DNA of 64,000 bases from the NCBI RefSeq assembly GCF_024139115.2, contig NC_085140.1, positions 26,195,956-26,259,955 on the forward strand, in the 5' to 3' direction. Within the stretch, counting starts at the first letter, position 1. Each line of letters starts with the position of its first letter. Origin of the DNA: Armigeres subalbatus (lineage: Eukaryota > Arthropoda > Insecta > Diptera > Culicidae). The notes below the pieces were generated by a model that was not told the DNA's origin, made no database searches, and saw only the letters and a program-made list of their open reading frames with translations. Made by a program: the position numbers and the translations under genes. Of this stretch, positions 1-10,988 are shown in pieces.

Positions 1-166
1 TATATCATGAGGCTAGCACGATGATACTTTTATGCCCAGGGAAGTCGAGACAATTTCCAATCCGAAAGTTGCCTAGACCGGCACCGGGAATCGAACCCAA
101 CCACCCTCAGCATGGTCTTGCTTTGTAGCTGCACGTCGGAGGACACGGACACAGCTAAGGAGGGAT
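1..166 (-). mobile_element. Feilai-like tRNA-derived SINE, cut by the window edge
   Basis: This is the 5' (tRNA-like) half of a SINE on the minus strand. The B-box-like GGTTCGATTCCC (mutated here, near 87-98 on the complement) and the following body match the copies near 18.6, 28.1, 42.2 and 50.7 kb almost base for base. The body runs off the left edge, so the (AAG)n tail and one target-site duplication are not visible. Assignment to the Aedes Feilai family is from memory of its organisation (tRNA-related promoter, unrelated body, triplet-repeat tail). Confidence 0.75.
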
Positions 167-179
167 CCAAACCATACTA

Positions 180-391
180 AAGCCTGTCCACGTTAAATTT
201 CGGACACTGAGATAATGTCCAATTTATTTGTAGCCATTTTATCAATTTGAACGAGAATGAAAACATGCTGAAAGCAACACATAAAGCGGAGAGATTTATC
301 TGTCATGTAAATTGATCGTCTCAGTGCTTTGTGAAAATGTTAAAAAATCGCATTGGAAGAGAGGTGTCCGAAATTTAACGTGGACAGGCTT
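180..391. mobile_element. MITE with ~30-bp terminal inverted repeats, TA duplication
   Basis: The ends are inverted copies beginning AAGCCTGTCCACGTTAAATT and continuing to CGGACAC. TA flanks both sides (178-179 and 392-393), so this fits a Tc1/mariner-type non-autonomous element. There is no coding capacity in its 212 bp. Confidence 0.75.
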
Positions 392-393
392 TA

Positions 394-3300
394 AGTTAAA
401 ATATGTCTTGTTGGAGATAAATACATAAGACTTTCACATTCAAAAGAATCATAAATTAAACAATGGACATTCCCATAGAAATCAAGTCACTTAAACAGTG
501 TCCACGACCAGCCCTGTATTAATGGTGAGAGAAAATTAAACTATCTGCTATGGGATATGGTAGCCAATTAGCTCACCTCTTTCAGCTGATAATTACGTGA
601 CGATGTTAATCTGACAGTGAGAAGAATGTTGGATGCGGTCATACCGCCTAGACTTAGTGACTTTTAGTGGGTACGCATGATTAACGGGCCATTAGAAAAA
701 AAACGATAGAAAGTGAAACCAGGAAGAACATTGATCGCTCCCAAGTCTACAATCTAGAACGAAAAACGCCTACTCAAGCATGACTGCAAAGGTGAAGGCG
801 CGTTTTAATTCAAGTCGACGCCGTACGGTGAATTGATGGGCTGAAACGCAATGAAAAGTGAGCGTATGTATGTAGCTAATGGCAATAAACGAGCGGTGGC
901 GTGGATGTCGTGATGTGGGAATGTAGAAATAAGTAATAATGAACATTTAATTGGTTTTTATATCGTGTGCACATCACTTGTATTAGCTCATATAATTTTA
1001 TGACCGTTTGTCGATTTATTTATTTTTTCTGTGTGATAAAAAATCAATGAAAAAAAAATCTTATCATATCTACATTCTGAGTCTTTGGGATCATGTTTAG
1101 ATAATACCAAATCAACCAAATCATAAAAGTAGGTTACCTTTTTTTCATGATACCAAATCACGAACATGACTCAATATCCCAACACTGCCATTTTAATATC
1201 TCTAATCCAAAATATTTTATTCTTCAATCAAGATAACAAACAAATACCAGATCTTGTGAAATAAAAGTCGTGATTAAAGTCAACATGACTGTATGAAAGC
1301 AAGTGTACGAAATATGAGCTGAAACGGTATTGGAATTCGAAACACCGAACAAACAACATTAGACGCAAGTCGCAACACGGTGTGATTCTTTTATATTTTC
1401 CAGAAGCCAGCGAGAGTAGTTAAAAAAGAATATTATCGTAATGTGTCTAAGACTAAAACTCGCTGTGTAAAGTAAATGTCTAAGTGAAGTGTATATTTTA
1501 CGGAAGCATCGAGTTCAAGGAAATCCACTAAATAAGATCATAAGGTCGCAATTGTATCTGATTTCTTCTTTCACCTCTAGCGCTTTCAAAGTCATCCATC
1601 ATGAAGCTCCGTGATTACAAGACAACGTAGTAAATGTTAATACAAACAACATTACTCACATTACCTGTCGACTTTCCGCACATCCATCATATGGGAACGC
1701 ACGCACCATACCATAATCCTCGAATTTTCCCTCTCACTTTGCACTTTTGCAAAACCGTTGAAGCGAGTCCGTGTTCCGCCCAGAAGAAAATCCATTTTGC
1801 CAATCATTTTTCCTTAGGTGGGCCTCTTCCCCGGATGCTGATTTTGCCTACGCTTCCCCCGAAAGCACACTAAGCTCTACCCGCTTAACAAGAGTATCGA
1901 ATGCAAATAATATGTGCTATTAATAATAGGAGCTGCTGTTCCACTTGATTACGAAACAGGCAAACCGGTAGGTATGAGGCACCATAATGCCTTATTACCA
2001 TTTCAAACGCGATTTCTGCGCTCGGTCACGATCAGTCTGCTCGTTCCCATCATCCGCCGTCGTTGTGGGCCGGGAATGGAGATCCGATCAAGTTACGCTT
2101 CAAGGACGTCGGCTGTGAGCGAACGGGTTCCCGCTCCGGTCGGGCTTCAAGTTCCAAGCGCAGGGTCCCAATAATGTCAAACGGTGGGAAACGTGATCCA
2201 CTTGTACCCGGGGAGGGCCGGACCCAATGGAAGCGATGACAACACGGAGACAGCTTGTGGCTTTTGTGCGAGAAGAAAACGAAAGTGAAAACAAGCCACT
2301 CGAGTAGCAGCCCATGTTAGTTAGTCCACCGGTAGCGGCTATGGACGTTGAGATGATCTTTTCTGTGATGCCACTGAGTCTGTCACCTGCCATTTAAGCA
2401 GTTCGAAAAGAAGCTTCATTGCTTTGGTTGACCATGTTGTCAACGAACCATCCAAGCACAATGCTCATGGTCGGTAAGATAGCCATTGAACTTAACACAT
2501 AATCTCAACGACAAGGTGAATCTCTGATCTTTATGATGAAAAAAATGTCTTTCTTTTTTGTGGCTCTAAAAATCGCTGTGGCTTTTGAAAAGCGCAGAAA
2601 GGTTCGAGACTGGAACACATCACAGACGTACGATTGATTTTGACATTTTAACGCAACATTATTGATCCAAAAAAACTTGACGTTTCAAAAGTAATGATAT
2701 TCAACCATTAACCGATACGGATTTTCCCCGTATTTCAACATAAATTTTGGACATACTGCTTCAAAACGGATGCTAACCATGAAAAAGTAAAAATATGTGG
2801 GATTTTTTTTCGGATCTTCTAGGGCTTTCAAACTTTCCTTGAGTTCAGATCTTGATGATCCACATAAACAACAAGGCATTTTATGGGGCCTCAATCCTTA
2901 TTTGAAGTCGGCAATGCTACTTGAGACATAATTAAACTATTTTTTTCAAATCACAGTGTTACCAGAACATCAACGGTACTCCAAACTATGCTTGAGTTCA
3001 GATCTTGGAGGTCTACAATACCAACAGAGTGATTCACAGGGTCCTGAGCTTGTGTGTTAGTTGCAGAAACCCCATGGGACATACTTACACCAGGTTATTA
3101 AAAATACAACATTCCCAGAAGATCTACGGTTCTCCAAAGCATTCTTGAGATCATTTCTTAGAGGTCTAATAACTCACCACATAAAGGTAATTTTTCTAGA
3201 GGATCTATACTAAAAAATACTCTAGAACAAAACCACTTTAGTTCTCGATAAAACAGGGGGTTATCAAGTCTCCCCACCTTCCCCTATTGAATCGGTTAAA

Positions 3301-3479
3301 TGAAAGGTTATCAATGAGGTACTGTGGAAAATGTGCCATCTTCCTTATTTTGTCATATTTAAGTGTCTAAAACATCGATTTGTTTTTTTGTTTCTTGTAG
3401 ACAGAGTAGCAGTATTCTTCATAATTGCAATTCAAATCATTTCAATCATATAAATGGGAAATATTGGTTGGCATAGTAG
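394..3479. other. No gene recognised
   Basis: Mostly AT-rich sequence. Bases about 1,890-2,400 are more GC-rich and contain short open frames on both strands (1914-2174 plus, 2100-2393 minus) with no recognisable domain. I see no splice-flanked coding frame and no repeat with clear ends. The rest looks like unremarkable intergenic or intronic DNA. Confidence 0.5.
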
Positions 3480-3589
3480 TCGGTTTCGGGAGCGGGTCAT
3501 TTGGCATAAGGTCATTTGGTATAAAGACCATTTGGCATAATTGACTACAGCGACAAAAGTGAGGGTCATTTGGCATAATTTTTGTTTGG

Positions 3590-4660
3590 TGGATGCAATC
3601 TCTTCTTTAAAAGTAGACGTTTGCTCGTATTACGACAACTGTCGATGTGATCTATTCCCAAAAAATAGGGCGTTCGCTCAGCATGAGGCGATGGTGGATG
3701 TGAGCTCTTCATTAAAGCTAGGCGCTTGCTCGAATTAAGGCAAGGGTGGATGTGATCACTTCTTGAAACGTAGGCACTTGCCCGGCCTTCTTAAAAAGTA
3801 GTTGCTCGCCCAGATTTATGCAATAGTGGATGTGATTCCTTATCTTTGAAAGTAGGCGTTTGTCCGGCATAAGGCAATGGTGGATGTAATCCCTTCTTTA
3901 AAAGTGAGCGTTTAATCGGATTATGGCAATAGTGGATGCAATCTTGAATTAAGGCAATGGTGGATATTACCCCTTCTTAAAAAGTAGATGTTCGTCCTGA
4001 TTTAGACAATGGTGAATGTGATCCCTTCTTTAAAAGTAGGCGCTTGCTCGGATTATGACAATTGTGGATGTGATCCCTTCTTTAAATAAGGGCGTTCGCT
4101 CGGCATAAGGCGATGGTGGATGTGACCCCTTTTTTAGAAATACGTGCTCAACCAGATTAAGGCAATGGTGGTTGTGATCCCTTCATTAAAACTTGGCGCT
4201 TGCTCGGATTAAGGCAAGGGTGGATGTGATTCCTTATCTTTAAAAGTAGGCGTTTGTCCGGATTAAGACAATGTCATCCCTTCTTTAGAAGTGAGCTTTT
4301 GCCCGCAAAAATGCAATGGGGATTTGATCTCTTCTTCAAAATTAAAAGTGATTGCTTTTATGAAAATATAAGTTTATTCAGTATACGGCAATGGAATATG
4401 TGATTCGTCCTTTGGAAGTTGGCGTTTTCTTGGAATATGGTGGTAAATTTAATTACGGGCGTTGGCCCGGGGTAAGGCAATGGTGGATGTAATACCATTT
4501 TTGAAAGTGAGCTTTTGCCCGGATTGAAACAATATTGAATTTGATCCCGTGCGTTGTCTATGAAAGTAGGCTTTTGTCTGGATTGAGACAATCAAGTAGT
4601 GGGATTTAAAATTATTTTTTTATGTAAACGTTTTCTTGGAATAAGTCAATGTCGGATGTG
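3590..4660 (+). repeat. Degenerate ~52-bp tandem array inside the foldback-like element
   Basis: A unit close to AAGGCAATGGTGGATGTGAT followed by CCCTTCTTTAAAAGTAGGCG and CTTGCTCGGATT recurs roughly every 50-55 bp, about 17-20 times, with substitutions and small indels. Short open frames here are by-products of the repeat. Confidence 0.8.
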
Positions 4661-4821
4661 ATACATTCCTCGGAAGTGGCCATTTCGTTTTTCCATCCTT
4701 CCGAAAAATGTATATTATCAGTCTAAATCTATCAGAACATATGCTCGATCTACTGTAACTATGTGAAAAAATACATCACAAAACCCATTCCTTTTAAGGA
4801 CAAGCGTCACGGAATCCTAAA

Positions 4822-4976
4822 CTGAATTCACTCGCGTTTTCAAGGGCACACTACTCAATACGGAGGCAGCGGACAACGATTGTTTTTATTGTTTCAGCTT
4901 TGCTGTGTCGCAGCATGCGTGGAATAATCAAAATGACAGTTGAGTGGTGTGCCCTTGAAAACGCGAGTGAATTTTG
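4822..4976. mobile_element. Short inverted-repeat element (MITE), copy 1
   Basis: The left arm GAATTCACTCGCGTTTTCAA and the right arm TTGAAAACGCGAGTGAATTT are inverted copies about 35 bp long around a loop of about 85 bp. A related copy lies at 24,210-24,345. No reading frame is present and the exact ends are uncertain by a few bases. Confidence 0.6.
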
Positions 4977-5203
4977 TTTTGGATTTCGAGATGCTTGTCT
5001 TGAACAGTTCCAAATTATGCCAAATGTCCGTTATGCCAAATGACCCACTTTTTTGTAGCAGTTCAAAGTTATGCCAAATGACCTTATGCCAAATGGCGTT
5101 ATGCCAAATGACCCAGACCCGTCGGTTTCTCATCAATATTTTATGGAAAACTTATCACTGTTCTGTTAAATATCAAAGATGCACATTTTCACAAGCTTTA
5201 CAT

Positions 5204-5831
5204 TAGGATGGCTCAAAAAACACTTTTTCAATTTTTTCGATGGGCAGCCCTCTTATTCTCTTCTATTTGATGCCCTGATGCTCTGGACAAAATTTCAGCC
5301 AAATCGGTCAACGTGATATGTATCAACTATGATATATATCAACTATGATACTCATTCAGTTCTCGTAGAATTAAATACAGAATATTATGCTGAAAACCGC
5401 GAGAAGATTAGAGTGTATTTGGCAAAGATTGGCGTTTTACTGGAGTGTTGAATGGGTGAACTTATTTCTTTTCAAAGAGAAACGAAATTTGCACGAACCC
5501 CACTTCAGAAAAATGCTAATAGCTTGACCGGGCAAACAAACTAATCTTTTCGCGCTTTTCAGCATAACATTGTGTATTAAATTCTTCAAGATCTGAATGA
5601 GTGTCATAGTTCTTCATCGTAAATTGTACAGTCTAACTGCAAATCACTCTTTTTCAATGTTTCTGCATACATTTTTCCATATAATCTTCCAACGAGTTTA
5701 GCACCGCCCAAACATTGACCGATTTGGCTGAAATTTTGTCCACAGCATCAGGGCATCAAATAGAACAGAATAAGAGGGCGGCCCATCGAAAAATTGAAAA
5801 AAGTTTTTCCATACTAATTTGAGCCACCCTA
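5204..5831. mobile_element. MITE with ~110-bp inverted arms and 8-bp duplication
   Basis: The left end TAGGATGGCTCAAA and the right end (inverted) TAGGGTGGCTCAAA start long inverted arms that include a shared segment reading GATGCCCTGATGCTCTGGAC on the left. A perfect 8-bp duplication CTTTACAT flanks it (5196-5203 and 5832-5839). No transposase is encoded. An 8-bp duplication suggests the hAT superfamily, but the terminal bases are not typical. Confidence 0.75.
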
Positions 5832-5914
5832 CTTTACATAATAAAAACATAGTTTAAAAATAATGTTGAGCACAAACTTATTGAATAACGAATTGTAAAG
5901 TAAAAAACCCATAT

Positions 5915-6335
5915 TAATCCACCTAGCGTTGGTGGTGCCTTTCTCGCATTTAGTTAAGACACCAACCTTATATGGGGTTTATATGGTCCGATGTACCATT
6001 TTCTTCATAACTTTTGAACGCAATGACCAATCGTTATAAAATTTAATAGTGATCAACAAGGCTTTGTCCCCTGTCAAATGAAACTTGTTGCGAGAAAATC
6101 GGTTAAGGATTACTATACGAAAAGTTGTCTAATGTTTTTTATAGCTTTTGTGCACACACATACACACACACATCCACACATACATACACACGGACAGACA
6201 GACATGTGCTCAGCTCGTCGAGCTGAGTCGATTGGTATATAATACTATGGGTCTCAGAGGCTTCTTTAAAAATTTAGTTTTCGGAGTAAAATGATAGCCT
6301 TTCGGTACAACTTAGTTGTACGAGAAAGGCAAAAA
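5915..6335. repeat. Dispersed mosquito-type repeat with CA-rich segment
   Basis: It starts near CCACCTAGCGTTGGTGGTGC and ends near GTACGAGAAAGGC, with short inverted GCCTTTCTCG/CGAGAAAGGC near the two ends. Inside are a (CA)n-rich run at about 6151-6205 and the perfect palindrome CTCAGCTCGTCGAGCTGAG. Fragments of what looks like the same repeat occur near 42.6 kb and 50.6 kb. The class is not identified. Confidence 0.5.
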
Positions 6336-6453
6336 ATGTAAAGTAGGGGAGCTGTGCTATAGCCTTATCTCCCAGTAACAAAGTTGTGGTAGTAGCAGAT
6401 TGTAATGAAATTAAAATTGAAGTTTTCGATAAAAAGCATGAGTTATTTGAATC

Positions 6454-7002
6454 CTAGGATAGGATGTGACAATTCAATTGAGACTGCCTTGTTGTTTTTT
6501 AATCGGTTGCTCTGACGAGGTGGTCGCCAGTGCAGCCAAATTAATTTGGTACAAAATCTTCCAAATTTCATTTATCAAAACTTGATGTTTTTGTTTCCAT
6601 TCCATCCATTATTTATGAAAGAGAAGCGAAAAATTAACAGAGAGAATTTTTCACTAATGAAAATATGACTTTGATATCGAAAATGACAGAAAAGTGAATG
6701 ATAATGCTTAAAATAAGCAGTTTTAAACCTTTACAACCCTTGAGCATAATTTATATGGCGTTTGCAGTTCAATATAAATAAATTTTGTGTCAACAAACTC
6801 GAACTCAAACATTTACGTATATTGCTTAATATCATCTTTAAAAACCAGCAACACGACCAAACTAACAACATACTGCCCTACGAAAAACGCGCCGCCGCCA
6901 ATCGAAGTAATCGATTGTCATTTTCAACCAAGCAGCAACCGGTACGATTATGACAGCAAATCGGTACGATTTTTAATGACTACTTGGCACATCCTATCCT
7001 AG
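6454..7002. mobile_element. hAT-like MITE
   Basis: The inverted ends are CTAGGATAGGATGTG. Flanks TTTGAATC (6446-6453) and TTTTAATC (7003-7010) match at 7 of 8 bases and fit an aged 8-bp duplication. The 549-bp interior has no coding capacity. Confidence 0.6.
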
Positions 7003-7377
7003 TTTTAATCCAAATGAAATCGTTGATCAAAGCACTCGGTTTCTGAATGCATATGCGCCCATCTTTATCTAAATGTGAGCTCAATTGACAGAACGGGATA
7101 AATAAAAAAAGGCAATTCTGATACGAATGGATTATACTTTGCCTATGTATCCACATGATTTTGCTGGACGTACGTGTGAGCAGGGTTACCATTATGGCAG
7201 ACATATCTGGCACTGCCAGACTTTTTGGCACCAAAAAGAGAAAAGAGAAACCATCCACAATGCCAGACTTTTCAAATTTCAGACATATTTTGAGGCACAA
7301 ATATGAGGCACAGAAAATCGTCTAATACAAGTGTGGTGCTTGGGATGCTACAGCAAATAGAGCTAATGCACTTTGAT

Positions 7378-8710
7378 TTTTACTTACTTACTTATGGGTC
7401 ATGTACACCTCCGGTGGTGCAAAGGGCCGACTTGAAAGATCTCCATCCTGAGCATTGCCCGACTATAGCTTTAACCTGTTGCCAGGTTAGATTTCGGTCG
7501 ACTTCTTTTATTTTTTTTATTGAGGCTTCGCCGCCATGAGCCTCTGGGTCTGCCTCTGCTGCGATGTCCCGCAGGGTTCCAGTCTAATGCTTGTTTACAG
7601 ATTTCGTTTCCCCCCCCTACGTAGAGTCTGGCCGACCCAACCCCACTTCCGATCCCGAATTTCTGTTGCTATCGGCCTCTGGTGACAACGACGATGGAGC
7701 TCGTTGTTTGAGATCCAGTTGTGAGGCCACCAGGCCCGAATTATATACCGCAGGCATCTGTTAATGAACACCTGCAGCCGTTGAGTGTTCTCCACTGATA
7801 CACACCATGTTTCGCTAGCGTATAACAGCACAGATTTCACGTTAGAGTTGAAAATTCGTATTTTGGTGCGTTCACTTATCTGCCTGTTTTTTCAGATATT
7901 TCTTAAACTCGCAAAGGCAGCCCTAGCTTTCTTGATCCGTGCGCCTATGTCGATCTTGGTACCGCCGTCTGACGCCATTTGGCTACCAAGATATTGGAAG
8001 CTTTCAACATTCTCCACTGGTTGACCGGCTACTGTGAAACTGGAAGGAGTCACCGTGTTTACATCCAACGATTTGGATTGGTTGACGTTGATGACTAAAC
8101 CTGCCGAAGAGGAGCGCTCGGCAAGGTCGTTGAGCTTACTCTGCATATCAGAGCGCTGTTGCGCGAGGAGTGCAACGTCATCAGCCAATTCGAAGTCGTT
8201 TAGGTGCTCCATGGTTATAGACTGCCATAACAGCCCGCGGTTTGGCTCACGGTCAATCGCATCTACCAGAATCTCGTCGATTATGATGAGGAACAGTAAC
8301 GGTGATAGAATACATCCTTGCCTCACACCAGCTACGACCCGGATAGGGTCGGACAGGACCCCATTGTGCAGCACTCTACACGAAAAGGCCTCGTACTGTG
8401 CTTCTATGATGCCGATGATTTTCTCAGGAACCCCTTTGCGTCTCAGGGCGCCCCACATATTCTCGTGATTGAGACGGTCGAAAGCTTTTTCATAGTCAAT
8501 GAATACCAAGTAAAGGGACTCATGAAATTCGTTGACCTGCTCCAGAATGATGCGAAGCGTGACAATATGGTCCACACAGGATCATCCGGCCTGCTGCCGC
8601 CGGAGAGTCGCATCGATCTTCTCCTGAATCCGGGCTAGGATAATTTTGCATAGAACTTTGAGAACGGTACACAGCAACATAATGCCTCGTGGCATTACCT
8701 GAGTGGCCAC
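7378..8710 (-). pseudogene. RTE-like LINE reverse transcriptase fragment, frameshifted
   Basis: Reading on the minus strand, the 8575-7892 frame contains reverse transcriptase blocks: VFIDYEKAFDRLNHENMW, GVRQGCILSPLLF and a catalytic box that reads LADD instead of the usual xADD with F/Y. After a frameshift, 7840-7595 carries the C-terminal region (LLYASETW, WGWVGQTLRRGG). A small deletion near 8565-8590 removes residues just before the RT core. The 3' end reads into a TACTTACTTA tail near 7378. The endonuclease and 5' end are missing, so this is a dead 5'-truncated copy. The clade (RTE/RTE-X) is inferred from the motif pattern. Decayed relatives lie at 46.2-46.85 kb and 47.5-49.0 kb. Confidence 0.8.
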
Positions 8711-9529
8711 CGGAGGTTCTCCGGAAGATCCAAAACCTCCGTAGAAGTGGTGAATTCATGATACTCATTTTAGAGGAGCGCATTTCGTTCAAATCTTTTT
8801 ATTATCGTACTCTGAGTAATAAATGATTGTCTTAACCCCTTCTCACGGAATTGTTACGTTCCGAAAGATCAAAATCCTCTCTTGTTATGAACATTTAAAA
8901 CAAACCCCGTTGTTTTGAATAAAGTCCAATAATTATTTATATTATTTTTATAATTTTTAGAGTTAAGATTTCATTCGATTCAATCTGAAGTTTCTGAAAT
9001 ACTTGAAATGTTTTGAACTTTAAAATATTTCATTTTTATGGATATATAATTAATTAAACAGATATTTGAGGTGGAACTTCTTTTAGAAAAATAAATGTTG
9101 ATAAATATAAAGCAAAAGCAAAACGATGGTCAAAACAGATAAATTTGTAATATAGGTAAAAACATTTAGATCATATATTTCGTTGTAATTACTTTGTTTA
9201 CCAATAAAGACCAGTGGTGCGAATTCTCAATCTAAGTGACTGAAATTTGTTGGATATTGATACCATTCCCTCTTCACACTCACTTCCTAGCAGTGAAAAC
9301 TGAAAATGATTAGCAGCAACAATCAAAGATAAAGTAAACAAAAGACCTCTCTTCTCGTTGCACACGCAGCCCGCAGTGACAGTCTATTCAGTTCACTCGC
9401 TGCTGTGTGAATGCGACGGCCCTATATAAATGCATGGGTGAATACAATCACTTGAAAGACAATGACAGGAAATTTGCGCCGAATGATCATCAGCTTCAGC
9501 CCGCTGTTGGCAAACCGAGTTTGCTAAGC

Positions 9530-9946
9530 CAGAGTCTATTATATAGAGTTGCGCAAAGAGGATCTTCTTACTCTTATTCTGAATGATGCTCTTGTTATTA
9601 TGTTGAAAACTTTCATTTTTGTTCAACCCTTCAAGTGACTTCACGGGAGTGATCACTTCTAAAGCTTTTTAATTCGATAACCAAAGTCACCTACAGAGTG
9701 AAAAAAGGAGAGTTTCTTGTTGCAACAATTGGGAGTGTGTTGAAGTTTTTTGAAGCTGTTTCTAGAACTAATCTAATACATTTCAATTCATGAGTTTTAA
9801 TTCGCCATAATAATCATCAGGCGATAACAATACTTCCGCCATACCAACAATCATTTGTTTACTTTGCTCGATAGGTAGACGGTTTGACAGTTCAATAGGT
9901 AGATTTGGCTTCACTCTTTGCGTAACTCTATATATAATAGACTCTG
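9530..9946. mobile_element. hAT-type MITE nested in the larger hAT-like element
   Basis: The inverted ends begin CAGAGTCTATTATATA, and both arms continue into GAGTT(G/A)CGCAAAGAG. A perfect 8-bp duplication TGCTAAGC flanks it (9522-9529 and 9947-9954). It is 417 bp and non-coding. Confidence 0.8.
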
Positions 9947-10338
9947 TGCTAAGCTACTCCTGCTTTGTCGTTCTGACTGAAAGGCACCGTCATAGACAAA
10001 GAGGAGCAGAGAAAAATACAAAACAAAAGAATCACACTCAGCAGGCATTGTTGATAAATTGCACCACTGATAAAGACAAATTTCTTCGCCAGATTTTGCC
10101 AGATTTTTAAGATGTAGCATGCCAGACTTCTCCCAAAAAGTAGTGGCAACCCTGCTTGTGAGTATCCAGCCTTTGAAAATTTAGATATTCGACGGATGTC
10201 TTAAGGATATTCGCTCGACCACAACAAAATTCATTCAATCTAGCATAGCATAGCACGAACCCTTGTACAAATCGTAGATGGAGTTGCAGAGATAAACATA
10301 TCCATGGTCATTGTAGATTCCGCTAAAATCTACAATTA

Positions 10339-10502
10339 GGGAAGATCCATTAATTACGTAACGCAAAAATCGGCCATTTTCAACCCCCCTCCCCCCTATG
10401 TCACACTTTTTGTATGAATCACTTAATTTTTTTGTATGGACTGTCACACTTCAATCAACCCCCCTCCCCCCTCTAAGCGTTACGTAATTTATGGATGCTC
10501 CC
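10339..10502. mobile_element. PIF/Harbinger-type MITE
   Basis: The 26-bp inverted ends read GGGA..ATCCAT.AATTACG and then TAACGC. TTA flanks both sides (10336-10338 and 10503-10505), the trinucleotide duplication typical of PIF/Harbinger. C-rich subterminal runs (CCCCCCTCCCCCCT) resemble those in the element at 60,979-61,924. Confidence 0.85.
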
Positions 10503-10814
10503 TTAGGCGGACTCGATTTTCTCAACACACCTGGCCACGTCCTTCCATTGTGTTTTTATTTTATAATAGTCCTATGTCTGCTTAAGAAATCGCTCGGAAC
10601 CGAAACAGCTTTCACAGACGTAGGAGGTGATAAAATGGCGGACATAAATAATGAATACGTATAATAGATATAAATATATATTGGAAAAAATGAAAATATG
10701 GTTTGATCTCACCCGAACTGCAACACGGATTAAAACTAGCGCGGTTGATGACAACGGTATGCGTCCCATACAGCGAACAGTTTTTGTTCTTGCGTCAGCC
10801 ACTGATTACTCGTC

Positions 10815-10979
10815 CAAGATTTTTTTATGTACAGGTTATCCGACTTGTCAATATCCCCAACTCAGCCATCTTGGATTTTTGTATGGAATTTATGCTCGTT
10901 TATTTACGTTTTACCCCCCCGCGCTGGTTATTCCCATCTACTGACGAAGTCGGATAACCTGTACATAAAAAAAATCTTG
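10815..10979. mobile_element. hAT-type MITE
   Basis: The inverted ends CAAGATTTTTTTATGTACAG continue to GTTATCCGACT, arms of about 32 bp with one length difference in the T run. A perfect 8-bp duplication TACTCGTC lies at 10807-10814 and 10980-10987. It is 165 bp. Confidence 0.85.
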
Positions 10980-10988
10980 TACTCGTCC

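Larger units (their letters stand above)
3488..5121. mobile_element. Foldback-like DNA element with repeated GTCATTTGGCATAA termini
   Basis: Both ends carry several copies of GTCATTTGGCATAA in inverted orientation (left about 3495-3580, right about 5030-5115). The outer bases are GGGAGCGGGTCATT on the left and, inverted, CGGGTCTGGGTCATT on the right. A perfect 8-bp duplication TCGGTTTC flanks it (3480-3487 and 5122-5129). The 1.6-kb interior has no transposase; it holds a tandem array (3590-4660) and a nested short inverted repeat (4822-4976). Multi-copy inverted termini around satellite-like DNA resemble foldback elements; the family is not identified. Confidence 0.7.
7181..10154. mobile_element. 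hAT-like element with nested insertions
   Basis: The left end is CAGGGTTACCATTATGGCAG; the right end (inverted) is CAGGGTTGCCACTAC. The flanks CGTGTGAG (7173-7180) and CTTGTGAG (10155-10162) match at 7 of 8 positions, as expected for an old hAT 8-bp duplication. Subterminal GCCAGACTTTT-like words occur near both ends. No hAT transposase frame is visible. The interior carries a LINE fragment (7378-8710) and a second hAT-type MITE (9530-9946). Confidence 0.55.

Noticed and set aside
3590..4660. ~52-bp periodic array considered as CRISPR or as coding repeats
   Set aside because: The entire unit is repeated with drift and no spacers, and stops occur in all frames.
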